This document shows, piece after piece, positions 33,031-41,165 of a DNA stretch of 64,000 bases. The stretch is from assembly GCF_902706295.1 (NCBI RefSeq), contig NZ_CACSJJ010000001.1, positions 434,001 to 498,000 of the forward strand, written 5' to 3'. The DNA comes from Arthrobacter sp. 18067. GTDB lineage: Bacteria; Actinomycetota; Actinomycetes; Actinomycetales; Micrococcaceae. Below the pieces are notes generated by a model that did not search any database, was not told the origin of the DNA, and was given only the letters and a program-made list of their open reading frames with translations. How positions within the stretch are numbered: position 1 is the first letter of the stretch; every line of letters starts with the position of its first letter. A program made the position numbers and the translations under genes.

Positions 33031-34046
33031 CTCTGCAGCCGCCTTCTGGGTGTGGCCATCAGAGCCAGCACGTCCGTGATGATGTTCACTATCACGTAGA
33101 AGGCGGCCAACAGCGTCACGAGGAATTGGATGGTCGGGACGTCCTTGTTGAGGATGGCCTGATAGAGTGCCTGCCCCACTCCCGGGTAGTTGTAGACCGA
33201 CTCCACCACAACGATGCCTCCGGCGAGGTAGAGCAGGTTGAGCCCGATCGCCTGCACCGTCGGGGCAACGGCGTTCGGAAGTGCGTGTCGCAGCAGCACC
33301 TGTCGCTTTGTCAGCCCTTTCAGGCCAGCCATCTCGCCGTACTCACTCTCCAGCGCCTCAACAGTGGCGGCGCGCATCATTCTGAACACGTACGGGGCGA
33401 TGACGATGACCAGCACGATGGTTGGAAGGACCAACATCGAGACGTGATCCCACGGGCGCGCACCTGGCGGAAGTGCCGACACGGCGGGAAACCAGTGGAA
33501 GACGTTGGTCGAGAACAGGACGGTCACGAAGATGGCGATGACGAACTCGGGCAGCGAGAGAATGGCCAGAGCGGTCGCCGCCAGGGCGTGATCGAGAGGG
33601 CTGTCCCGGAGCACAGCGGCAACGAGCCCGACGGCCACGCCGATCAGCGTTCCAAGGATGCCTGCGGTCACCACGAGCGCAGCCGAGTTCAGTACCTGCG
33701 GCCCGGTGAGCGACGAAATCGTCTGCTGGTTCACGAGGCTTCGGCCGGGATCACCTTGTAGCAGGCCCGAGAACCAATGCCAGTATTGCGCGACCGGAGA
33801 CTGGTCAAGCCCCATCTGCTTCTCCAGTGCAGCCAGTCGTTCCGGTGTCGCGTTCTTCCCCAGCACCGCGAGGGCCGCGTTACCGGGCAGCAACTGGGTG
33901 GCTGCGAACACGATCATCGTGACGATCCAGATCGTCACGATGCCCAGCGGGACGCGCTGTAGCAGCATGGCCAGGACGGGACGTGGAACTCGTTCGTCGC
34001 TTGGCCGGCTGATGGATGCCGAGGAAACCGCAGTCGCGTTACTCAC
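33027..34046 (-). CDS. Peptide-type ABC transporter permease (DppB type)
   Basis: 339 residues. First helix LLQRVPLGIVTIWIVTMIVFAATQLLPGNAA, the large external loop containing ALEKQMGLDQSPVAQYWHWFSGLLQGDPGRSLV, and the EAA loop EMAGLKGLTKRQVLLRHALPNAV are standard for DppB. It overlaps the amine oxidase gene by four bases, linking uptake and oxidation. Confidence 0.92.
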   Translation of the reverse strand: MSNATAVSSASISRPSDERVPRPVLAMLLQRVPLGIVTIWIVTMIVFAATQLLPGNAALAVLGKNATPERLAALEKQMGLDQSPVAQYWHWFSGLLQGDPGRSLVNQQTISSLTGPQVLNSAALVVTAGILGTLIGVAVGLVAAVLRDSPLDHALAATALAILSLPEFVIAIFVTVLFSTNVFHWFPAVSALPPGARPWDHVSMLVLPTIVLVIVIAPYVFRMMRAATVEALESEYGEMAGLKGLTKRQVLLRHALPNAVAPTVQAIGLNLLYLAGGIVVVESVYNYPGVGQALYQAILNKDVPTIQFLVTLLAAFYVIVNIITDVLALMATPRRRLQR

Positions 34047-35356
34047 GGCCGAGACCCAAGAAGGGCAACGGCATCGGCCGAGGCCTTATGGGCTGTCTCG
34101 AGCGCACCCTCCATCCATCCCATGAATGAGACCGCGATGTCGCTGCTTGCGAACAGGATCCGTCCCTCGGGGCGGGAAAGCTCGGAGTGAGTCGTCGACA
34201 ACATACCCGGTCGGGCGCCAAACCATGAGCCCTTCGCCAGCACGTCAGTGTTCCAGTCGTGCCAATCGCTCTTGATGACGTGGGCACCCGGAGTCAGCGC
34301 TTCAACAGCGGCATCTGTACCTTCGACCGAATTGAAGTCAAAGGCAGTCGGGTCGCACGAGAACCCAACCTTGAGGGCCGAGCCCTCGACGTCGTACTCC
34401 CGACTCAGGACAGCGAGGCCCCGGTTGGTGCTCGGCCCCGCCATCACGGCGTCGACGTCGTTTTTCTCCACCAAAGCCCAGAACTTAACTGTCATGTCCG
34501 AAGAGTGAGCACCAGCTGCGGCATCCTGCTTGCCTTGACTGAGGGCCGGGGTGAACGTCACATCGTTCCAACAGTTCAGGGGCGTCGTCCAGATGACGCA
34601 TCGGGCGCGGAGGACATCTCCCTCGGATGTGGTGACTTCGACGCCGTCGTCGTCCTGCGTCACGGACGCCACGTGCGTGTTCAGCCGCACGTCAGCACAG
34701 TCTCCGGCGATGGCGTCGATCATGGACTTGGTTCCGTGGGTGAAGCGATGGTGACCGATGGCGAAGAAGCTCCACGGGCTGTTCCCCACAAGGGCCAACT
34801 GCTGAAGCAGCATCAGTGCGGACATCGACGCGGTGTCCCGTGCTGCGTAGAAGACCGGGAACATGGAAAGAAAGTCCCAAGTGGCTCGCGGAAGGTCCAA
34901 CGGGGCAAAGAATTCATCCCACGACACGTCCAGATCTTCCAGGCCCTGGGTGTCCAGAGGGGCGTACGGGTCAATACGATCAGCTGCTCGAACGCAGTGC
35001 AATACCGCCTTCTCCAGGGACTTGATCTCGTCCAGGGGCACGGGGAACCCTCTGGTGCGTTTGCCGTTGATGAGCCACTCCGACGCGGCCATCTCGGGGC
35101 TCAGCTCAATCGGAATGTCGTAACGGTCCAGCTCAGCCTGCATTAACGGCTGGTAGTTCATTGTGAGCCAGTTGCCACCCATCTCGATGAGTTGGTCGGT
35201 GTCGGCGAACTTGCGATACCACGTGCGTCCTCCCAGACGATCCCGCGACTCCAGGACCACAGCGGTGATGCCCTTGTCTTTGAGATTCCGGGCCGCCGTG
35301 AGACCAGCAAAGCCAGCCCCAACTACGACAACATCAAACTGCTCCGAATCCGTCAT
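34043..35356 (-). CDS. Flavin monoamine oxidase family protein
   Basis: 437 residues. FAD motif VVVVGAGFAGLTAARNLKDKG, then VLESRDRLGGRTWY (dinucleotide-binding GGRT loop) and EMGGNWLTM, with the C-terminal RILFASSDIAVSFMGWMEGALETAHKAS flavin-binding segment. The family oxidises amines (putrescine, tyramine or N-substituted amines) to aldehydes with release of ammonia or an amine and hydrogen peroxide. It is the first gene of a ten-gene operon and has its own promoter region, with a 12-base element shared with the CocE-type gene. Substrate unknown; the PuuC-like dehydrogenase downstream fits an amine-to-aldehyde step. Confidence 0.9.
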   Translation of the reverse strand: MTDSEQFDVVVVGAGFAGLTAARNLKDKGITAVVLESRDRLGGRTWYRKFADTDQLIEMGGNWLTMNYQPLMQAELDRYDIPIELSPEMAASEWLINGKRTRGFPVPLDEIKSLEKAVLHCVRAADRIDPYAPLDTQGLEDLDVSWDEFFAPLDLPRATWDFLSMFPVFYAARDTASMSALMLLQQLALVGNSPWSFFAIGHHRFTHGTKSMIDAIAGDCADVRLNTHVASVTQDDDGVEVTTSEGDVLRARCVIWTTPLNCWNDVTFTPALSQGKQDAAAGAHSSDMTVKFWALVEKNDVDAVMAGPSTNRGLAVLSREYDVEGSALKVGFSCDPTAFDFNSVEGTDAAVEALTPGAHVIKSDWHDWNTDVLAKGSWFGARPGMLSTTHSELSRPEGRILFASSDIAVSFMGWMEGALETAHKASADAVALLGSRP

Positions 35357-35490
35357 GGTGTTCTCCTGCTATGTGCGTGGCCTGCGCCTCACGAATTGGT
35401 TTCGTGGACGGGCGTCAGTGCTGATGTGCTGACTAGTGTTCTGAATCACGTATGAATCAACTAGTTAGTAGTCAACGCCGCCGAATACGG

Positions 35491-35502
35491 CACTGTCAAG
35501 CA
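35491..35502 (-). promoter_or_regulatory. Shared element, copy 1 (TTGACA -35 candidate)
   Basis: CACTGTCAAGCA on the plus strand, giving TGCTTGACAGTG on the minus strand, 135 bases before the amine oxidase start. The identical 12 bases occur at 40008-40019. Close by (35465-35475) is TTAGTAGTCAA, similar to TTAGTCAA at 39980. A good -10 at standard spacing is not obvious here. Confidence 0.45.
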
Positions 35503-35560
35503 GTAATGGCAAGGGAAACGTGGTTGAACTGCATAAATGTACCTGCCTTAAAGAACACTC

Positions 35561-35670
35561 CTTTAAACCACGTACTGTCTGCAATGAGGTGCGGCGGGAG
35601 TTAAGGTGCCGGCCGTCTGCCGTCGTCGCCGGTTCCTGCGAAACCCTTTAGACAGGTACGTGGCTTAAAG
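35561..35670. repeat. Inverted-repeat pair (probable regulator binding sites)
   Basis: Left arm CTTTAAACCACGTACTGTC (35561-35579), right arm GACAGGTACGTGGCTTAAAG (35651-35670). They match as inverted repeats with one insertion and one substitution. The 71-base spacing suggests two separate binding sites rather than a hairpin. Single half-sites AACGTGGTT (35517) and AACCACGT (35681) flank them. Confidence 0.5.
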
Positions 35671-35892
35671 GGCTTCCGATAACCACGTAACCCGCGCCCA
35701 GCAGAGGATTCGAAATGCCGAGAATTTACTGAATATGAAAGCTGTCCGTAACAAGCGCGGAGGCACTTCGCGGAGCGTCGACTGCGTTCAGCGAGCTGTC
35801 TTTGCCGGCCCTCCCACAGGGTGGAACGGGGACTTGTCCGTTATTGGCAAATTCTGTTGACGAGCGCTGGCCGGACCCTCCATGATCGTTTG

Positions 35893-36786
35893 ATGTTTGA
35901 AGGATTTGAAGAGCACAATATTCGCGTCGGCGACGTCGACATCGCCTGCGTCGTCGGAGGCACCGGTCCAGCGGTTCTAATGCTGCACGGAGCGCCGCAG
36001 ACGCACGCCATGTGGCACAAGATCGCGCCCAACCTTGCGCGCAGCTTCACGGTGGTCGCCGCAGATCTTCGGGGATACGGGGACAGCTCGAAGCCGACGT
36101 CGGGTGCAGACCACGCGGAATACTCATTCCGTGCCATGGCGCTCGACCAGGTACGTCTCATGTCCGCGTTGGACCATGAGCGATTCGCAGTTGTGGCTCA
36201 CGACCGAGGCGCCCGTGTAGCGCATCGGCTCCTGCTGGACCACCCTGAACGCGTTTTCGGTGCGTCCATCCTCGACGTGCTGCCGACCGAGTACAACTAC
36301 TCTCATGTGACCCGAGAACTGGCAACGGCCTACTGGCACTGGTTCGCCTTCATCCAGCCGGCCCCATTGCCGGAGGATCTCATCACACCAGCGGCGGTAA
36401 AGTTCCTGCACCACGTGCTGAACTCGTTCGGGAGCAGCTCGTCCGTGTTCGCGCCGGAGGCGATGGCTGAGTACGAGCGCTGCTTCAGCGATCCACAGAT
36501 GATCCACGCCATGTGCGAGGACTACAGAGCAGCCGCTTCCATCGACCTCGAGCACGACCGTGAAAGCCGTGATCAGCGCGTGGAGTGCCCGTTACAGATC
36601 ATCTGGGGGTCCGCAGGGGTTGTCGGCCAGCTGTTCGATCCGCTTGCCGTGTGGCGCGAATACGCCAGCGACGTTCGAGGATCTTCGGTTGACGCCGGGC
36701 ACTTCCTGGCCGAACAGCAGCCCGATCAGACGTTCGAGCTCCTCAACGACTTCCTTAGCTCGCTCACCCCTAAGGCCTCTCACTAA
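35893..36786 (+). CDS. Alpha/beta hydrolase, fluoroacetate dehalogenase-like
   Basis: 297 residues from the ATG at 35893 (open back to 35821). The order and spacing of key residues follow haloacetate dehalogenases: nucleophile Asp104 in AHDRGAR with Arg105 and Arg108 for the carboxylate, acid Asp128, the His149-Trp150 pair in AYWHWF, Tyr211 and catalytic His270 in DAGHFLAEQQP. In the studied enzyme RPA1163 the corresponding set is D110, R111, R114, D134, H155, W156, Y219 and H280 (recalled). Function as a C-F or C-Cl hydrolase is inferred. It faces the IclR gene, the two ends overlapping by 17 bases. Confidence 0.85.
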   Translation: MFEGFEEHNIRVGDVDIACVVGGTGPAVLMLHGAPQTHAMWHKIAPNLARSFTVVAADLRGYGDSSKPTSGADHAEYSFRAMALDQVRLMSALDHERFAVVAHDRGARVAHRLLLDHPERVFGASILDVLPTEYNYSHVTRELATAYWHWFAFIQPAPLPEDLITPAAVKFLHHVLNSFGSSSSVFAPEAMAEYERCFSDPQMIHAMCEDYRAAASIDLEHDRESRDQRVECPLQIIWGSAGVVGQLFDPLAVWREYASDVRGSSVDAGHFLAEQQPDQTFELLNDFLSSLTPKASH

Positions 36787-37669
36787 GTCGGTCGCTGACA
36801 GCTTCCTGAATCAGAGCTTGTTCGCGCTTGAGGGCGGCAACCAGATAGTCACGTCGCGAGCCACTGAGGCGCTCTTCGACACTCGCGATGCTCAGCGCTG
36901 CACGGGGCACCCCCTCGCTGTCGTGGAGTGCGATACCGATGGCCCACGAGCCGACGGCTGCGAGCCCAGGATTCAGCGCAAAACCGTCCGCACGAACCTG
37001 TCCAATCGACTTACGGAGAACCGACTCGGACACAAGAGGGTAATGCCTGGCAACCACCTGGTCATTTCTCTCGATCGCCTCATCCACTTCGTCATCCCCG
37101 AGGCTCGCGAGGATGGCCAGCGCTCCTGCCCCGACGCCCAACGGGTGGCGATCCCCCACCCCCATGGCGTTGTTCCGTATGATTCCCGCGCCCTCCTCTC
37201 GACGCAGGCAGAGGCCATAGGTGCCTTGGCGAACAGTAAGGAAAGTGGTGTCCTCAGAAAGCGCCGCCAGCCGGCGGAGACTGTCCGATGAGGCCTCCAC
37301 AATGGGATCCAAGTTAGCAACGGCAAGCTGCCCGAGAACCTGGGCATGCAGCCCCAGACGATAGTTACCAACCTCCGTCCGCTCGACGTAGCCAGCCTCC
37401 ACCAGAGCGTGTGCGATCCTGTGGATCGAGGACTTCGGTGCTCCAGTCACCCTGACCAGGTCCGCCAGTGTGACACCGCCGCACTGTTCGCGGGACATCA
37501 CGGCCACCAGGTCAAGCAGCATGAGACCGCGATGAAGACTCTGCGCTCCAGGCACGCGGAAGTCCCTGCTCTCATCGTGCGCAACGTTCCATGATGCGGA
37601 ACGCTGCAACCTATTTCCCCGGCTTCTGACCTGGGCAGTAAGGGAACGGGCCGTATGTTCTAGAGTCAT
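36770..37669 (-). CDS. IclR family transcriptional regulator
   Basis: 299 residues from the ATG at 37669, preceded by GGAGG at ten bases; an upstream in-frame ATG at 37693 lacks a site. Winged-helix part SLHRGLMLLDLVAVMSREQCGGVTLADLVRVTGAPKSSIHRIAHALVEAGYV, then the IclR effector domain (LEDTTFLTVRQG.., HPLGVGAGALAILASL, GFALNPGLAAVGSWAIGIAL). It lies between the dehalogenase-like and CocE-type genes and is the likely regulator of one or both. Confidence 0.9.
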   Translation of the reverse strand: MTLEHTARSLTAQVRSRGNRLQRSASWNVAHDESRDFRVPGAQSLHRGLMLLDLVAVMSREQCGGVTLADLVRVTGAPKSSIHRIAHALVEAGYVERTEVGNYRLGLHAQVLGQLAVANLDPIVEASSDSLRRLAALSEDTTFLTVRQGTYGLCLRREEGAGIIRNNAMGVGDRHPLGVGAGALAILASLGDDEVDEAIERNDQVVARHYPLVSESVLRKSIGQVRADGFALNPGLAAVGSWAIGIALHDSEGVPRAALSIASVEERLSGSRRDYLVAALKREQALIQEAVSDRLSERP

Positions 37670-37988
37670 ATCGCTAAGTCCTCCAATTTTCAAAGCTTGA
37701 TGACGGATGCAGGTTCGACCGGGGGTTTCAAGGCTGATCCTGCGCGGCAGTCAGGTTGCAGCAGTGGACACGCGGCCGCACGTTGCTGTTCCTCGCCAGC
37801 TACGGGACCAGAGACTGCCTGGCCGTCCATGGGGTTGCACGGTTCGGTCCCCCTGAACCAGCCGGCCCCTCTGACCACGAACTACATGCATGCAAAAAAC
37901 TGCTCTCCGGAAGTCAGAACTGAGTTTGGCAGTCCAACTTTCGGAGAGCAGTTCACGATCGCGGTAGGCGCTCTTCGTACCAAGGCCG
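37670..37988. other. Intergenic region after the CocE-type gene
   Basis: 319 bases between the IclR start and the CocE stop. It contains the minus-strand terminator at 37891-37953 and otherwise nothing recognisable. Confidence 0.6.
37891..37953 (-). terminator. Rho-independent terminator of the CocE-type gene
   Basis: On the minus strand AACTGCTCTCCG (37953-37942) pairs with CGGAGAGCAGTT (37909-37898) and is followed by a run of T (GCAGTTTTTTGC). It begins about 36 bases after the CocE stop codon. The loop is about 32 bases long. Confidence 0.75.
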
Positions 37989-39914
37989 TCAGATGGCGAA
38001 GTTCCTCTCGAAGAAGGGGGAACCGTTCAGCGAGACAGTGGCTTTGGCCCAGTGGGCGTGCCGCGTCTGCCACGTGACGGCGTGGACCTCAACATTGGCC
38101 CCTCCCTCCAGCCCCATCGAGACCGTGACGTCTGTGTCCACCTGCGCAGCGTCCGGGCGGCTGGCTGTGACGGAAAACCGAAAAGTCGAATCGAACGTCA
38201 GAAGGTCGCCGGTTCCCGATGGGAGGTAGGCCGATCCTCTCGACTCAATCGCGGTTACGACTGCACCGGTGGCCACGCTGGTCTCGACGCGACGATCTAC
38301 GAAACCGCCCTCGAGTGCGAGTGGCATGACGTTGACCGTCGGGTCCGGTGCAGGGAGGACCGGGCTGTCCCATACGTGGTCGTCGACGAGTGGGAGCCGT
38401 ACCTCGGACACCAGCATGTCGCCGGTCGCGAGACGGATGCTCGGCGTGACAGAAGACGGCCAGTGCCGTGGGAAATCTCCTACAGCGATAGACACCCGCA
38501 GGTGATGACCGGCTGGGACTTGGTAGGCAATGGGGAACAGCGGCACGTCCAGCCGCGCAAACTTGCCGTGCACGAAGTTTGCCCCTTCCGGTCCATCCTC
38601 GGTTAGCCGGGCCGAACCCAGGCAGATGAGCGTGGCGCGACCGTCGGGGCCCACGTGGCTGAGTTTGACCGTGAGGTCGAGTTCGCTTCCTTCGTCGACT
38701 GCGACGAAGAGAGACGCGTGCGGCACACCCAGAATGTCGATGATCTCCTCCGAAGGCGCGGAGTCGAAGGTGAGCGACTTGATGTCATCAGGCCCCTGGT
38801 CCAAGGCCGCTGCCAGTCCACCCCCCAAGCCGTCGAACAGCACGGAGTGGGCACCTACTGTCGGATCACCATGATAGGAGTACTCGTGAGCCACAGCCGC
38901 CCCCTCGTCAGTGATGAGCTGGTGATTCGCTGACAACTTGAGCGGGTGGGTTACAGCTCTCTCGACGACAGGCCACTCGCGTTCAGAGCGCCACTTCTCT
39001 GCCCCGTATACCCATACAGCCACCTCTGGATCGTCCTCGCTCACGGCCGTGGTGTCGTTCTTCAGGTAACGGTCGAACCACGCCTTGATCAGTGTGAGAT
39101 GATCCGTGGTGCCCAGCGGTGCGGCGTGGGGAAGGGCATGCTCCCACGGTCCGATCATAAGCTTGCGCGGCGCCTTGAGCGCCTCGAAACCCCATGTGAC
39201 TTCCCGGGGGAAGAGGTCACGCCACCCGCCGATAACGAACGTTGCCGCCTCGATCTTGCTCCAGTCGATTGCCCGTGACGCCCAGTAGGAATCTTCACGG
39301 TCGGGGTGGCGACGCCACTCTTGGGAGCGCTCCGCAAATTGCTCGAGACGCTTGAGCCAGATGCCGTGCCATGCGCCAGCAGTGTCCTGCCGGCCAGGCG
39401 GCAGGAGCTCCATTGCCAGCATGAACCCAGCCCAAGTCGAGGAGATGTACGGCGCTGGGACGTCCGAGGGATACCAGAGCTCGTAGGCGTCAGCGGGCGG
39501 CATGATCGGAGCGATAGCTTTCAAATGGGGAGGACGCAATGCTGCCGCCTCCAACGAGGTGCGTCCTGGATACGAGAATCCATACATGCCCACGTTGCCA
39601 TCGCACCAATCTTGCTGTGCGATCCACTCGACGACGTCATAGGCGTCCTGGCCCTCACCGTCACCGTCGAACGACTCCCAGCGGACACCTTCTGATGCCC
39701 CGCATCCCCGCATGTCCACCTGAAGTGAGGCATATCCGTTTGTCGCGAAGTACTCGGTCTGGAACTCATCCTCGATGGCGTTGAGGTCGTCCTTGCGATA
39801 GGGCGCAAAAATGAGGGCCGCAGGCAATGCAGCGGACGCGTCAGGCCGGTAGAGGGTCGCGGCGACCCTGACTCCATCGCGGAGGGGAATCTTGACATCC
39901 CGCTCAATAATCAT
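37989..39914 (-). CDS. CocE/NonD family hydrolase (X-Pro dipeptidyl-peptidase / cocaine-esterase type)
   Basis: 641 residues from the ATG at 39914 behind AAAGGAC. N-terminal VKIPLRDGVRVAATLYRP, oxyanion Tyr region APYRKDD, VDMRGCGASEG, and nucleophile Ser114 in YGFSYPGRTS (GxSYxG). The helical cap domain follows. The C-terminal jelly-roll has HHLRVSIAVGDFPRHW, where the catalytic His of CocE-type enzymes lies. No signal peptide is present, so it acts inside the cell, probably cleaving an ester or amide bond of an imported compound. The shared promoter element links it with the amine oxidase operon. Confidence 0.88.
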   Translation of the reverse strand: MIIERDVKIPLRDGVRVAATLYRPDASAALPAALIFAPYRKDDLNAIEDEFQTEYFATNGYASLQVDMRGCGASEGVRWESFDGDGEGQDAYDVVEWIAQQDWCDGNVGMYGFSYPGRTSLEAAALRPPHLKAIAPIMPPADAYELWYPSDVPAPYISSTWAGFMLAMELLPPGRQDTAGAWHGIWLKRLEQFAERSQEWRRHPDREDSYWASRAIDWSKIEAATFVIGGWRDLFPREVTWGFEALKAPRKLMIGPWEHALPHAAPLGTTDHLTLIKAWFDRYLKNDTTAVSEDDPEVAVWVYGAEKWRSEREWPVVERAVTHPLKLSANHQLITDEGAAVAHEYSYHGDPTVGAHSVLFDGLGGGLAAALDQGPDDIKSLTFDSAPSEEIIDILGVPHASLFVAVDEGSELDLTVKLSHVGPDGRATLICLGSARLTEDGPEGANFVHGKFARLDVPLFPIAYQVPAGHHLRVSIAVGDFPRHWPSSVTPSIRLATGDMLVSEVRLPLVDDHVWDSPVLPAPDPTVNVMPLALEGGFVDRRVETSVATGAVVTAIESRGSAYLPSGTGDLLTFDSTFRFSVTASRPDAAQVDTDVTVSMGLEGGANVEVHAVTWQTRHAHWAKATVSLNGSPFFERNFAI

Positions 39915-40217
39915 CTGTTGTCCTTTGGGAAGTTGAGCCGACCCCATTGACGCTAGGTCGAATTATTTGGATTGATTTGTTAGTCAAATATCCTCAAGAT
40001 CTCTTCGCACTGTCAAGCATTTTCCGGGCAAACCCAGGCGATATTGAAGATAGTTACTTGTTCTAAAAACTATTTGATTAGGCAGGTATAGGTGCCCTGC
40101 AATTTAGGTTCTGAGGTTGCGCCAGCAGCGTCAGCTGAACCTGCAGAAAATGGATCTCCAGCACGGCGCTACGTTCGTCCTGGGGTAGTTCCAGATGGGG
40201 CCCGGGAGGCGCCATGC
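39915..40217. promoter_or_regulatory. Promoter region of the CocE-type gene
   Basis: 303 bases, AT-rich in the middle, no gene. On the minus strand TTGACA (40016-40011) is followed after 18 bases by GATATT, a fair -35/-10 pair, and then TTGACTAACAAATCAA (39987-39972) downstream of the -10, where a repressor could bind. The 12-base element 40008-40019 is identical to 35491-35502. Confidence 0.5.
40008..40019 (-). promoter_or_regulatory. Shared element, copy 2 (TTGACA -35 candidate)
   Basis: CACTGTCAAGCA, identical to 35491-35502, 94 bases upstream of the CocE-type start. Here a -10 candidate follows at 18 bases. Confidence 0.5.
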
Positions 40218-41165
40218 CTAACGGGAGATCTTTCCCGTCAGGGATGCAACGGGTCGTAGAAGCAGGGGCCGTGCAGCAAGCCAAGCGGCCATCATGACGA
40301 CAAAGGAAACAGAAAAGAGGATGAGGCCCAGCCACCCCTCATCGTCCGATCCCGAATACATGTGGTTCAGGTTCCTTAGCACGCCGGTGGCAAAGACCAG
40401 GAATACATGAACGACAACAAAAGCGACAAAGAAAATCATGACAGGAATATGCACTGCCCGCGCCAAATCAATGGGATAGAACTTGTTTATGGTCTGGGCA
40501 TCTCTTGGCCAGACCGGAGACATCCGTAACCCTGTCAGCATCGCCAACGGAGCGGCTATGAAAACGACGGTGAAGTATGCCAACACCTGAAGCGAGTTGT
40601 AGTTGACCCAACCGTTCTCAGTGGGCCAGTTGAGCGAAGCGTACTGAATCAGTGCCGACAGGGCATTCGGAAAGACCTCCCACTGAGTCGGTACCACGCG
40701 CCCCCAGCGTCCGGAGACCACTAGCAAAACCACGAAAACCAGGCCGTTGAGCACCCACAGGAAGTCAAGTGTCAGGTGGAACCACAGCTCCAGACTGATT
40801 TTGGTGGGGGGCTTTTTCGTGCGAAGAAACCCCTTGTTGTTGCGCGTCCAGTAGGCCGATGGCTTGGTGGTAGTCCGCACCTGCCAGCCTGATCGAATGA
40901 TCAGCAGGAGAAAGAACGCGTTGAGGAAGTGTTGCCAGGACAACCACCCCGGCATACCTTCAGGAGTACCCTGGGGCAGTTCAGTATGCCCCGGATACGT
41001 TCGGATAAAGTCAGCTACTTCGTCCAACCCGATCAACCATTTGGCAGTGAATACAGCGGCCAGCGCAGCCACAAGAGTCGCCGCCGCTCCCCAATATGTT
41101 TTTGCCTTCGCGACACTCTTCGTTGCAGACGACGTCTTTGTTGACGACATTGCTGATTTGGTCAC
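40218..41165 (-). CDS. Membrane cytochrome b (cytochrome b561 / hydrogenase b-type family)
   Basis: 315 residues. Hydrophobic helices at about 27-48, 75-95, 126-148, 193-213, 237-260 and 278-300. Histidines in the membrane (LSWQHFLNAFF, LWFHLTLDFLW, RAVHIPVMIFFVAFVVVHVFLV) could ligate two b-type haems, as in formate dehydrogenase gamma or Ni-Fe hydrogenase cytochromes. Its start overlaps the etfA stop by four bases. In this operon it may pass electrons from ETF, or from a lipoyl/flavin enzyme, to menaquinone; that role is inference. Confidence 0.8.
   Translation of the reverse strand: MTKSAMSSTKTSSATKSVAKAKTYWGAAATLVAALAAVFTAKWLIGLDEVADFIRTYPGHTELPQGTPEGMPGWLSWQHFLNAFFLLLIIRSGWQVRTTTKPSAYWTRNNKGFLRTKKPPTKISLELWFHLTLDFLWVLNGLVFVVLLVVSGRWGRVVPTQWEVFPNALSALIQYASLNWPTENGWVNYNSLQVLAYFTVVFIAAPLAMLTGLRMSPVWPRDAQTINKFYPIDLARAVHIPVMIFFVAFVVVHVFLVFATGVLRNLNHMYSGSDDEGWLGLILFSVSFVVMMAAWLAARPLLLRPVASLTGKISR

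Larger units (their letters stand above)
35357..35892. promoter_or_regulatory. Divergent control region with inverted repeats
   Basis: 536 bases between the amine oxidase start (minus) and the dehalogenase-like gene (plus). There is no gene. It contains the 12-base element at 35491-35502 (TTGACA on the minus strand), the palindrome AACTAGTT at 35459-35466, and a long imperfect inverted-repeat pair at 35561-35579 and 35651-35670, with two further ACGTGG-type half-sites at 35517 and 35681. Confidence 0.6.

Noticed and set aside
35561..35670. Interpretation of the inverted repeats as a terminator or IS ends
   Set aside because: The arms are 71 bases apart with no T-tract and no transposase between them; binding sites are more plausible.
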